A stretch of DNA of 21,301 nt. Origin: Corynebacterium sp. (GTDB taxonomy: Bacteria > Actinomycetota > Actinomycetes > Mycobacteriales > Mycobacteriaceae). Positions 6,638 to 13,998 of this stretch are shown here, piece after piece. Numbering within the stretch: position 1 is the stretch's first letter; every line of letters starts with the position of its first letter. Below the pieces are notes generated by a model that was given only the letters and a program-made list of their open reading frames with translations, made no database searches and was not told the origin of the DNA. Where the stretch lies: contig JAKDIS010000038.1 of NCBI GenBank assembly GCA_030450335.1, positions 1 through 21,301 on the forward strand. The letters are read 5' to 3'. The position numbers and the translations under genes are program-made.

Positions 6638-9232
6638 ATGAGCGGATTCACCCCCACCACCCGAACCCAGGAGGCCATGCAGGCTGCACTGCAGTCGGCC
6701 AGCGCCAACGGTAACCCGGACATCCGTCCGGCGCACCTCCTCGTGGCGATCCTCGACCAGGAGGACTCCATCGCCCGCCCCGTCCTGCAGGCCGCCGGCG
6801 TCGACGCCGACGACGTCCTGCGCGACGCCCGCGACCTCGTCGCCGGCTACCCGCAGGCGTCCGGCTCCGGGATGGCCAACCCCAACTTCAACCGGGACGC
6901 CCTCAACTCCCTGACCGCCGCACAGGAACTCGCCGAGGAACTCGGCGACACCTACGTCTCCACCGAGGTGCTGCTCGCCGGCATCGCCAAGGGCGATTCC
7001 GAGGCGGCCAAGGCCCTGCACGACCGCGGCGGCACGTTCGACGCCATCCGTGGCGCCTTCGAGTCCGTCCGCGGCAACCGCAAGGTCACCACCGAGGAGC
7101 CCGAAGGCCAGTTCCAGGCGCTGGAGAAGTACTCCACCGACCTGACCGCCCGTGCCCGCGAAGGCAAGATCGACCCGGTCATCGGACGTGACCAGGAGAT
7201 CCGCCGTGTCGTCCAGGTGCTGTCGCGGCGTACGAAGAACAACCCCGTGCTCATCGGCGAACCCGGTGTGGGCAAGACCGCCATCGTCGAGGGCCTCGCC
7301 CGGCGCATTGTCGCCGGCGACGTGCCCGAGTCCCTGCGCGGAAAGAAGCTGATCAGCCTCGACCTGGGCTCCATGGTCGCCGGCGCGAAGTACCGCGGCG
7401 AGTTCGAGGAACGCCTCAAGGCCGTCCTCGACGAGATCAAGGAGGCCGACGGCGAGGTCGTCACCTTCATCGACGAGCTGCACACCATCGTCGGCGCCGG
7501 TGCCACCGGCGAGTCCGCGATGGACGCCGGCAACATGATCAAGCCGCTGCTCGCCCGCGGTGAACTGCGCCTCGTCGGCGCCACCACCCTCGACGAGTAC
7601 CGCAAGTACATCGAGAAGGACGCCGCCCTGGAGCGTCGTTTCCAGCAGGTCTACGTCGGTGAGCCGACCGTGGAGGACACCGTCGGCATCCTGCGTGGGC
7701 TCAAGGAGCGCTACGAGGTCCACCACGGCGTACGGATCCAGGACTCCGCGCTGGTCAGTGCCGCGTCCCTGTCGGACCGCTACATCACCAGCCGGTTCCT
7801 GCCGGACAAGGCCATCGACCTGGTCGACGAGGCCGCGTCGCGTCTGCGCATGGAGATCGACTCGCGCCCCGAGGAGATCGACGACGCCGAGCGCATCGTC
7901 CGACGCCTCGAGATCGAGGAGATGGCCCTGAGCCAGGAGACCGACGACGCCTCCAAGGACCGCCTGGTCAAGCTGCGTGCCGAACTCGAGGACGAGCGCG
8001 AGAAGCTCAACGGGCTCATGGCCCGCTGGGAGAACGAGCGTGGCTCCATCGACCGGCTGCGCGAGCTGAAGGAGGAACTCGACGGCCTGCGCACCGAGTC
8101 CGAGATCGCCGAGCGCGACGGTGACTACGCCCGCGTCGCCGAGCTGCGCTACGGCCGCATCCCGGAGCTCGAGAAGCAGGTCGGCGAGGCGGAGTACGAG
8201 GCCGCCCAGGCCGAGGAGCAGCGCATGCTCACCGAGGAGGTCACCCCGGACACCATCGCCGAGGTCGTCTCCGCGTGGACCGGTGTGCCCGCCGGCAAGA
8301 TGCTGGAGGGCGAGACCGAGAAGCTGCTGGCCATGGAGAAGGTCATCGGTGGACGTGTCGTCGGGCAGGACGAGGCGGTCACCGCCGTCTCCGACGCGGT
8401 GCGTCGCTCCCGCGCCGGCGTCGCCGACCCGGACCGTCCGACCGGCTCCTTCCTGTTCCTCGGGCCGACCGGTGTCGGCAAGACGGAGCTGGCGAAGTCG
8501 CTGGCGGAGTTCCTCTTCGACGACGAGCACGCCATGGTGCGCATCGACATGTCGGAGTACGGCGAGAAGCACTCCGTCGCCCGTCTCGTCGGCGCGCCCC
8601 CCGGATACGTCGGCTACGACGCCGGTGGCCAGCTGACCGAGGCCGTACGGCGCCGCCCCTACACGGTGGTGCTGTTCGACGAGGTCGAGAAGGCACATCC
8701 GGACGTCTTCGACGTGCTGCTGCAGGTCCTCGACGAAGGACGCCTGACCGACGGGCAGGGCAGGACGGTGGACTTCCGCAACACCATCCTCATCCTGACC
8801 TCCAACCTGGGCGCCGGTGGCAGTGACGAGCAGGTGATGAACGCGGTGAAGGCGGCGTTCAAGCCGGAGTTCATCAACCGGCTCGACGACGTGGTCATCT
8901 TCGATGCCCTGTCGCAGGAGCAGCTGACCTCCATCGTGGACATCCAGGTCGCCCAGCTCGCCGAGCGGCTCGCCGCCCGACGGTTCGACCTGCAGGTCAC
9001 CGAGGACGCCAAGGCATGGCTCGCCGAGCGCGGCTACGAACCGGCCTACGGTGCCCGGCCGCTGCGCCGCCTGATCCAGAAGGCGATCGGCGACGCGTTG
9101 GCGAAGAAGCTGCTCGCCGGCGAGGTCCGCGACGGCGACACCGTGAAGGTGGACCTGCCGCGCGACGCCTCCGGGGTCGCCGACCCGACCACCGACGCGC
9201 TCACCATCGAGTCGGTCGCGCACGAGGCGTAG
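6638..9232 (+). CDS. clpB: ATP-dependent disaggregase ClpB
   Basis: Hexameric cytoplasmic AAA+ chaperone that works with DnaK to pull apart protein aggregates after heat stress. It has 864 residues, the normal ClpB length. Domains in order are: a double Clp-N repeat (about 1-145); AAA+ domain 1 with Walker A GEPGVGKT near 207-214 and Walker B FIDELH near 278; a long charged coiled-coil M-domain (about 410-525), the ClpB hallmark that separates it from ClpA/ClpC; AAA+ domain 2 with Walker A GPTGVGKT near 609-616 and Walker [14 protein letters not shown] near 678; and a C-terminal D2-small domain with FINRLDD and GARPLRR. It has no ClpP-binding loop tripeptide that I could recognise. The ATG is preceded by AGAAGGAG (6623-6630). 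It is probably monocistronic, controlled by HspR and SigH, with a possible GlxR input. Confidence 0.98.
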   Translation: MSGFTPTTRTQEAMQAALQSASANGNPDIRPAHLLVAILDQEDSIARPVLQAAGVDADDVLRDARDLVAGYPQASGSGMANPNFNRDALNSLTAAQELAEELGDTYVSTEVLLAGIAKGDSEAAKALHDRGGTFDAIRGAFESVRGNRKVTTEEPEGQFQALEKYSTDLTARAREGKIDPVIGRDQEIRRVVQVLSRRTKNNPVLIGEPGVGKTAIVEGLARRIVAGDVPESLRGKKLISLDLGSMVAGAKYRGEFEERLKAVLDEIKEADGEVVTFIDELHTIVGAGATGESAMDAGNMIKPLLARGELRLVGATTLDEYRKYIEKDAALERRFQQVYVGEPTVEDTVGILRGLKERYEVHHGVRIQDSALVSAASLSDRYITSRFLPDKAIDLVDEAASRLRMEIDSRPEEIDDAERIVRRLEIEEMALSQETDDASKDRLVKLRAELEDEREKLNGLMARWENERGSIDRLRELKEELDGLRTESEIAERDGDYARVAELRYGRIPELEKQVGEAEYEAAQAEEQRMLTEEVTPDTIAEVVSAWTGVPAGKMLEGETEKLLAMEKVIGGRVVGQDEAVTAVSDAVRRSRAGVADPDRPTGSFLFLGPTGVGKTELAKSLAEFLFDDEHAMVRIDMSEYGEKHSVARLVGAPPGYVGYDAGGQLTEAVRRRPYTVVLFDEVEKAHPDVFDVLLQVLDEGRLTDGQGRTVDFRNTILILTSNLGAGGSDEQVMNAVKAAFKPEFINRLDDVVIFDALSQEQLTSIVDIQVAQLAERLAARRFDLQVTEDAKAWLAERGYEPAYGARPLRRLIQKAIGDALAKKLLAGEVRDGDTVKVDLPRDASGVADPTTDALTIESVAHEA

Positions 9233-9248
9233 TCCGACCCGGACGAAC

Positions 9249-9316
9249 CGACGGTTTCTGTCTGGTCTGACTGACGAAGTCTCCACTTCGCCGGTCATTC
9301 CGGACAGGAACCGTCG
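9249..9316 (+). terminator. 68-base long hairpin between clpB and the convergent SWIM gene
   Basis: An almost complete inverted repeat. Outer arms 9249-9265 and 9300-9316 pair over 17 positions (15 Watson-Crick, two G-U). Inner arms 9268-9273/9292-9297 and 9275-9280/9285-9290 pair over 12 more, closing on the loop CTCC. No T-tract follows on either strand, so it is not a textbook intrinsic terminator. It sits 16 bases after the clpB stop and about 35 before the end of the convergent gene, so a transcript-end or stability role is the simplest reading. Confidence 0.6.
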
Positions 9317-9351
9317 TTGGCGTTAGGGGGCAGGGGGCGCAGGGAGCAGGC

Positions 9352-9945
9352 TCAGCGCACCGGCGGGTCGAAGAAGGTCGCCGGGTCGATGTCCTCCAGC
9401 GCGATCCAGTCGGCGTCTGAACCGGCACCCGCCCCGCCACCGTTGCCGACACCGTCGGGGCAGCGCAGTTCCAGTGCCGTGACCGGACGTTCGTCGATGG
9501 TCGACACCAGGGTGTACAACGTCGCCAGAATGTGCGCGCACGGCCTCGACCGGGCACGGCACGTGCAGGTCGCCGTCTCGTCCGGTGCAGCGGGGACGAC
9601 CGGGACGCCGGCATCGCCGAAGCGGCCGATCAGGTCGTCCGGCAGGTCGCCGCTGGGGTCCGGACGCAGGCCGGCCAGGACGTTCCCCGCAGCGTCCTGC
9701 TCGGCGGCGCTCCAGCCGCAGGGGGCGAGCGTCACGGTGTGGGTGGAGGACCCGTCGCGCACCGCCGCAGTCACAGCAGGCGACCCATCCGCCGCATCCG
9801 CGCCCGGCAGGACCAGGTCCACCTTGTGGTTGCGGGAGAGGCTGCGGGCCTTGGGCAGCTGGGCGCGCGGTGTCCCGTCGGTGCGTTCCACGGTGCGTAG
9901 CCAGGCGCGTCCCCACAGCGTCGCCCCGAACTCGGCCCCGGCCAT
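9352..9945 (-). CDS. SWIM zinc-finger protein
   Basis: A 197-residue protein with one clear SWIM zinc-binding motif, CxC...CxH: Cys127, Cys129, Cys136 and His138 in CTCRARSRPCAHILA. SWIM domains bind DNA or proteins and in actinobacteria are often encoded beside an SNF2-type helicase, as here. The N terminus (FGATLWGRAWLRTVE) is typical of that partner family. The ATG overlaps the helicase stop by one base (TGATG) and is preceded by GGAGGAG, so translation is coupled; the frame is open further upstream, but that stretch lies in the helicase gene and is rejected. A Gly-rich stretch follows the SWIM motif. It probably assists the helicase in a DNA-related function that remains undefined. Confidence 0.88.
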   Translation of the reverse strand: MAGAEFGATLWGRAWLRTVERTDGTPRAQLPKARSLSRNHKVDLVLPGADAADGSPAVTAAVRDGSSTHTVTLAPCGWSAAEQDAAGNVLAGLRPDPSGDLPDDLIGRFGDAGVPVVPAAPDETATCTCRARSRPCAHILATLYTLVSTIDERPVTALELRCPDGVGNGGGAGAGSDADWIALEDIDPATFFDPPVR

Positions 9946-11819
9946 CAGTACTCCTCCTTCAGGTCGACCACGTCGCGCAGTTCCTCGTCGGACATGCTGG
10001 TCAGCTCGGCGCTGTCGTCGCCGGTCACGGCGTCGGCCAGGCCCTTCTTCGCCCGGTGCATCTTCTCGATGTGCTCCTCGAACGTCCCGCCGACGACCAT
10101 GGTGTGCACGCTCAGCCGGTACTTCTGGCCGATGCGGTGGGCCCGCGCGGTGGCCTGTTCCTCCACCGCCGGGTTCCACCACCGGTCGTAGTGGATGACG
10201 TGTGAGGCGCGGGTCAGGTTCAGGCCGAATCCGGCGGCGCGCAGGCTGAGGATGAGCACGGGCGGCGCGTCGTCGTCCTCCTGGAAGCGTCGGACCATCT
10301 CGTCGCGGTCGGCGGCGGACAGCCCGCCGTGGAGGAAGGGCAGGGCAGCGCAGCCGAGGTGGTCGGCGAGCCCGTCGGACAGCAGTTCGCCCATCGCCCG
10401 GTACTGGGTGAACACCAGGGCCCGCTCGCCGCCGGCGGTGATCTCGGCGAGCATCTCGGCGACCCGGTCGAACTTGCCCGACCGTCCCGGCGCAGGCGTG
10501 CCCTGGGCGTGGAGGTACTGGTCGGGGTGGTTGCAGATCTGCTTCAGGGAGGTCAGCAGCGCGAGGATCTGCCCGCTACGTCCTGCGCCGTGGTGGAAGC
10601 CGGTGCTGAAGGCGGCGGTGACCGCGTCGCGGTAGAGGCCGCGCTGCGCGGCGGTGAGGCCGCAGTACACGGTGGTGTCGAGGCGCGGCGGGAGTTCGAG
10701 CGCGACGCCGTCCTTCGTCCGACGCAGCATGTGCGGTGCGATCGTCGTGGAGAGCCGCGCCGCCGCCGTGCGCGACTGCCGCTGCCGGATCGGGGTGGCG
10801 AAGCGGGTGCGGAAGCGTGCGCGCGTGCCCAGGAGCTGCGGTACCGCGACGGAGAACAGCGACCACAGTTCGTCGAGGTCGTTCTCCACCGGCGTGCCGG
10901 TCATCAGTACGCGCGCCTCGGCGTCCAACGCCACTGCGGCGCGCGTGACCTGTGAGGACGGGTTCTTGAGCTGCTGGGCCTCGTCGAACACGGCGACGCC
11001 CCACGTCCGGGCGCGCAGCGCGGAGTCGGAGCGCACCAGCGGGTAGCTGGTGAGCACCACGGTCCCGGCGGCGATGTCGTCGGGCAGCTCGCGGGTGCTG
11101 CCGTGGTAGCGCAGCACCGGCAGCTGTGGCGCGAAGCGGTGCAGTTCGCGTGCCCAGTTGCCCAGCAGCGAGGTCGGGCAGACGACCAGGTGGGCGTGCG
11201 CGGGGCGGGACGTCGCGAGCAGCGCGATGACCTGCAGCGTCTTGCCGAGACCCATGTCGTCGGCGAGCAGCGCGCCGCCGTCGTCGCGCACCCGGGCGCG
11301 CAGCCAGGCCACGCCCTGCGCCTGGTAGGGGCGCAGGTCGGCGACGACCTGCCCGTCGAGGCGTCCTGCGGTGTCCAGGTCGTCGCGGAACCGGGCGAGG
11401 TGGGCGGCGGCGGACGGGATCGCCGCGGCGTCCTCGTCCGGGACCGCGTGCCCGGCGGGTGGCAGGACGCCCGCGACCTCGGCGAGTGCGGCGTCCGTGC
11501 CGCGTCCCGCACGGGGACGCAGGACGTTGCGGGACGCCGTGCGCCACGCCCGCGCCGAGGCGTCCAGGTGGCGCACGCGCGTGAGCGTGGACAGGCACCG
11601 CGCGGTGGTGAGCAGGTCGGTGACGCACACCTCCACGTCCTCCACCTGCAGACTCTCGCCGTCCGGCACGACGAGACGCGCGGTCGTCGCACGCCCGGTG
11701 GGAAGCCCTGCGGCGTCCATCGTGGCGGGAAGGTCGTCGACGCCCCACCAGGCGAAGCCGTGTTCTGCGGGGAGGTACGTGGCCTGGAGGCGGGAGACGG
11801 GACGTGGCAGGACGATCAT
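9945..11819 (-). CDS. SNF2-family DEAD/DEAH-box ATPase (helicase-like)
   Basis: Cytoplasmic SNF2/RapA-like DNA translocase, 624 residues. Motifs in order are: Q-like segment LRPYQAQGVAWL (162-173), motif I DDMGLGKT (187-194), Ia VVCPTSLLGNW, motif II DEAQ (279-282) followed by LKNP, motif III TGTPVEN (307-313), then the C-terminal RecA lobe with ALVFTQY, FLHGGLS, LSLRAAGFGLNLT and motif VI ATARAHRIGQ. The core is complete. Only about 160 residues precede it, whereas many actinobacterial members carry a longer N-terminal SNF2-associated domain, so this is a short version. A weak ribosome-binding site (AAGG directly before ATG) makes the exact start less certain. It forms a coupled pair with the SWIM protein. 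Related pairs are proposed to act in DNA repair or transcription recycling; none can be chosen from sequence. Confidence 0.92.
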   Translation of the reverse strand: MIVLPRPVSRLQATYLPAEHGFAWWGVDDLPATMDAAGLPTGRATTARLVVPDGESLQVEDVEVCVTDLLTTARCLSTLTRVRHLDASARAWRTASRNVLRPRAGRGTDAALAEVAGVLPPAGHAVPDEDAAAIPSAAAHLARFRDDLDTAGRLDGQVVADLRPYQAQGVAWLRARVRDDGGALLADDMGLGKTLQVIALLATSRPAHAHLVVCPTSLLGNWARELHRFAPQLPVLRYHGSTRELPDDIAAGTVVLTSYPLVRSDSALRARTWGVAVFDEAQQLKNPSSQVTRAAVALDAEARVLMTGTPVENDLDELWSLFSVAVPQLLGTRARFRTRFATPIRQRQSRTAAARLSTTIAPHMLRRTKDGVALELPPRLDTTVYCGLTAAQRGLYRDAVTAAFSTGFHHGAGRSGQILALLTSLKQICNHPDQYLHAQGTPAPGRSGKFDRVAEMLAEITAGGERALVFTQYRAMGELLSDGLADHLGCAALPFLHGGLSAADRDEMVRRFQEDDDAPPVLILSLRAAGFGLNLTRASHVIHYDRWWNPAVEEQATARAHRIGQKYRLSVHTMVVGGTFEEHIEKMHRAKKGLADAVTGDDSAELTSMSDEELRDVVDLKEEY

Positions 11820-11959
11820 CCTTCGTGCAGGCGGGGGCGGGTGCCGGGCAAGGCTACGGGACGCGCCGCACGCCGCGCATATGGCGACGCGGCTGGGTAC
11901 AACACTTTCGGGGGTGCGGGGTGCCTGCCGTCGACGACTGGGGAGTCGGGGGAGGACAA

Positions 11960-12793
11960 TCAGGCGTGGGGGGCGTCGTGTAAACGGTCCGACATCAGCA
12001 GGAGGTCGAACGGGCCGGCCCAGGACTGAGGGAACACGGTGATGCCGTCGACGAGCGGTGTCGGCCCGGCGCCGGCCGCTGTCGGGTCAGTAGCTGCAGC
12101 CGCAGCCGCCTCCGCCAGCGGAGCGTAGGGGCCCAGCGGGTAGCGGGCGCGTGGGTCGCCCGGGGTCCACAGTGCGCCGGCGACCCGGTAGACGCCGAGA
12201 CCGCCGCCGACCAGGTGGGAGCCGAGGGAGCCGTCGAGCGTGGGGTCGAGGTGCTCGGTCTGCTCGAACAGCAGGATGCGTTCTCCCGGGTGTCCGTCGG
12301 CGAGACGGCGCAGGTTGTCGTACTGCACGCGGTCGCGCGCGGCGAGGTCGCGGTGGTCCCCGTCGAAGGAGTCGAGCCCGGTGAAGACGACACGGCGTGA
12401 GGACGCGACGCCGGCGTTGTAGGTGCGTAACCACCGCAGCAGCGCGGCGTTGTGCGCCAGCGGCGTGCGGTACCAGGACCACATCGCGGTGACCAGCGCG
12501 TCCGGCGGAGCGTCCGGCGGTGCGTCCGGCCCGTCGCCGGCGAGGTAGCGGTCCACGTCGCGGGCCCGTTCGGCGTTGGTCTCCGCGGCGATGAGGCGGA
12601 ACGCCCCGGAGGTCACGCCGTGCACGATCACCGCGTTGCGGGCGGCGAGGTACTCGGCGCAGTTGTGCAGGCCCTCGGCCCAGCCGATGACGCGGGCGTC
12701 GGCGACGAGTGCGTCGACGGCGGCCACGCCGGCCGGGTGAGCGACGGGCAGCAGGTCGCCGTCCGTCACAGCGTCCGTCACAGGGTCCGTCAC
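11960..12793 (-). CDS. Erythromycin-esterase-family protein (PF05139-like), short and divergent
   Basis: Cytoplasmic protein of 277 residues with no signal peptide. Family segments are visible: RVIGWAEGLHNCAEYLAARN, which matches the G.GE.THG.xE motif (Glu40, His43); FRLIAAETNAERARDVDRYLAG (Glu71); the W..TPLAHNAALLRWLRTYN helix; FTGLDSFDG; and RDRVQYDNL. The known enzymes hydrolyse the macrolactone ester of erythromycin; most homologues have other or unknown substrates. Members are usually about 400 residues, so this one is compact. The later HNxH motif reads EQTEH (177-181), so one expected His is missing. The chosen start is the GTG at 12793, which overlaps the stop of the siderophore-binding lipoprotein (GTGA); GTGs at 12781 and 12769 are alternatives in a 12-base repeat. 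Coupling to an iron-uptake gene suggests a siderophore-ester substrate, which is inference. Confidence 0.75.
   Translation of the reverse strand: MTDPVTDAVTDGDLLPVAHPAGVAAVDALVADARVIGWAEGLHNCAEYLAARNAVIVHGVTSGAFRLIAAETNAERARDVDRYLAGDGPDAPPDAPPDALVTAMWSWYRTPLAHNAALLRWLRTYNAGVASSRRVVFTGLDSFDGDHRDLAARDRVQYDNLRRLADGHPGERILLFEQTEHLDPTLDGSLGSHLVGGGLGVYRVAGALWTPGDPRARYPLGPYAPLAEAAAAAATDPTAAGAGPTPLVDGITVFPQSWAGPFDLLLMSDRLHDAPHA
12498..12533 (-). repeat. 12-bp in-frame tandem repeat (Asp-Ala-Pro-Pro units)
   Basis: Three consecutive 12-base units on the + strand beginning GCGTCCGGC encode DAPP-type tetrapeptides at about residues 87-99 of the esterase-like protein, in a loop before the W-S-W-Y-R-T helix. 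Confidence 0.75.
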
Positions 12794-12796
12794 AGG
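12761..12796 (-). repeat. 12-bp tandem repeat spanning the stop/start junction of two genes
   Basis: Three units of GTCCGTCACAGG (the first differs at the last base) on the + strand. The outermost unit carries both the TGA of the siderophore-binding lipoprotein and the overlapping GTG of the esterase-like gene. Each further unit adds another in-frame GTG and a VTD tripeptide. Confidence 0.85.
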
Positions 12797-13842
12797 GGGG
12801 AGTCGCCCTGCGCGGCGGACTGCAGCAGCGGCAGGTAGTTGTCCAGCATCCACGGCAGGCTCAGCACCGAGATCGCGCTGGTGGCGTACACCATCGGCGG
12901 GTCGACGAGGGGCACGTAGCCGCCGCGTTCGACGGCGGGGATGCGGGCGAAGCCGGCGTCGGACTCCAGCTCCTCCTGGATGTCCTCGCTGAGGTACCAG
13001 GAGACCAGGACGTCGGAGTCGATGGAGGACCAGTTCTCCTTGCTCACCGGCACGGAGAAGGACTCCCCGGAGGTCGGCACGCTCGGGGCGATGCTGAAAC
13101 CGAGCTGCTCGAGCAGCGTCACCCGGGAGTCGGTGGCGAGGTAGGTGTTCAGGCCGTCGGCGCTGGTCCCGGAGGCGAAGGCGATGGTCTTCCCGTCGAA
13201 CTCGGGGTGCTCGTCCTTGGCGTCGGCGATGAGCTGGTTGGTGTCCTCGACGAGCTGCTCGGCCTCGTCGCCGCGTCCCAGGGCCTGGCCCACGGTGGTG
13301 GTCTGGTCCTCCCAGCTGGTCTGCCACGCCTCACCGGGGTAGGCCACGGTGGGGGCGATGTCGCTGAGGCGTGAGTACTGCTCGTCGGTGACGCCGGAGT
13401 TCACGGCGAGGATCACGTCCGGCTCGAGGTTGAGGATGTCCTCGAAGGGCAGGTCGTCGGACGACGCGTCGAGCAGTTCCGGCTCGGCGCCGTCTGTGTC
13501 GTCGCTGCCGTCGAGCGCCTCCCGGTCCCAGGGCAGCACGCCGGTGTCGTCACCGGTGTCGCCGCTCATGTCCTGCATGCCGACGGGGGTCACGCCGAGG
13601 GCGAGGGCCACGTCCTGGCTGCCCCACCCGATGGTGACGACACGCTCGGGCTCCTCCTCGATGGTGGCGGCGCCGAGGGCGGAGTCGATGGTGACGGGGA
13701 AGGCGTCGGCGTTCGCGGAACTCGAGGATCCTGAAGAGCCAGAGTCGTCTGAATCATCGGAGCAGGCGACGAGCGAGACGGCGACCGCCGTGGCGCAGAG
13801 GGCCGCGGAGACGCGGCGCAGGGGGACGAATCTGACGGTCAT
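12790..13842 (-). CDS. Iron-siderophore ABC transporter substrate-binding lipoprotein
   Basis: Extracellular lipid-anchored receptor of the FepB/FecB/FhuD type, 350 residues. A signal peptide (VRFVPLRR, then a hydrophobic core) ends in the lipobox LVAC with Cys27, followed by a Ser/Asp-rich linker. The periplasmic-binding fold shows RVVTIGWGSQDVALALGVTPVGM near the start, the middle-helix region EDILNLEPDVILAVNSGVTDEQY, LSDIAPTVAY and a C-terminal WYLSEDIQEELESD...SVLSLPWMLDNYLPLL. The ATG at 13842 is preferred to the one at 13854 because GAGG lies eight bases before it. No FecCD permease or ATPase gene is adjacent, so it must work with components encoded elsewhere. The esterase-like gene follows with a 4-base overlap. 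A DtxR-like box lies 35 bases upstream, consistent with induction under iron shortage. Confidence 0.92.
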   Translation of the reverse strand: MTVRFVPLRRVSAALCATAVAVSLVACSDDSDDSGSSGSSSSANADAFPVTIDSALGAATIEEEPERVVTIGWGSQDVALALGVTPVGMQDMSGDTGDDTGVLPWDREALDGSDDTDGAEPELLDASSDDLPFEDILNLEPDVILAVNSGVTDEQYSRLSDIAPTVAYPGEAWQTSWEDQTTTVGQALGRGDEAEQLVEDTNQLIADAKDEHPEFDGKTIAFASGTSADGLNTYLATDSRVTLLEQLGFSIAPSVPTSGESFSVPVSKENWSSIDSDVLVSWYLSEDIQEELESDAGFARIPAVERGGYVPLVDPPMVYATSAISVLSLPWMLDNYLPLLQSAAQGDSPL

Positions 13843-13876
13843 GGTGATCCTCATTGTTCGGGACGGTGAATAGTCA

Positions 13877-13895
13877 AGAGGATAGCCTACACTTC
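13877..13895 (-). promoter_or_regulatory. DtxR-box candidate for the siderophore-binding lipoprotein operon
   Basis: The 19-base segment centred on GATAGCCTA matches the DtxR consensus TWAGGTWAGSCTWACCTWA at 13 positions, with a perfect TAGCCTA core. Possible -10 boxes on the - strand (TATCCT at 13884-13879 or TAGGCT at 13889-13884) lie inside it, so iron-loaded DtxR would block transcription. The match is partial; the gene context makes it credible. Confidence 0.55.
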
Positions 13896-13903
13896 ACCGC
13901 GGA

Positions 13904-13954
13904 CATGACATCTGTCACGTCGATCCCGTGACATCCGCGCACCAGCTCATGACA
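13904..13954. promoter_or_regulatory. Array of TGACA half-sites between the divergent operons
   Basis: CRTGACA occurs at 13904, 13927 and 13948 (spacing 23 and 21 bases, about two helical turns), with an opposing TGTCA at 13913-13917. The first pair forms the palindrome TGACATCTGTCA, a TGA-N6-TCA arrangement that also partly fits GlxR. It lies upstream of the ABC-2 exporter and could be an operator for its response regulator or another regulator. Confidence 0.4.
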
Positions 13955-13998
13955 AACCCCTCTACCTGCACCGACCCCGTCCCGGCAGGATCAGGGGT

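Noticed and set aside
6509..9298. Long open frame on the - strand (929 codons) opposite clpB
   Set aside because: It is a mirror frame of clpB produced by high GC and codon bias. The composition is Val/Leu/Gly/Asp-rich with no recognisable domain, and clpB on the other strand is certain.
11820..11959. Possible terminator or promoter in the 140-base gap between the helicase and esterase-like genes
   Set aside because: Only a five-base-pair stem around CGACTGGGGAGTCG and weak TAnnnT matches were seen; nothing specific enough to annotate.
12761..12796. Short direct repeats as a CRISPR-like array
   Set aside because: The units are 12 bases, contiguous, without spacers, and coding; no cas genes are present.
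12794..13327. Upstream extension of the esterase-like frame to an ATG at 13327
   Set aside because: The extension lies inside the siderophore-binding lipoprotein gene and reads as Arg/Gly/Pro-rich shadow. Similarity to the esterase family begins only after the GTGA junction.
13843..13854. ATG at 13854 as the start of the siderophore-binding lipoprotein
   Set aside because: The GAGG ribosome-binding site lies just downstream of this ATG and serves the ATG at 13842.
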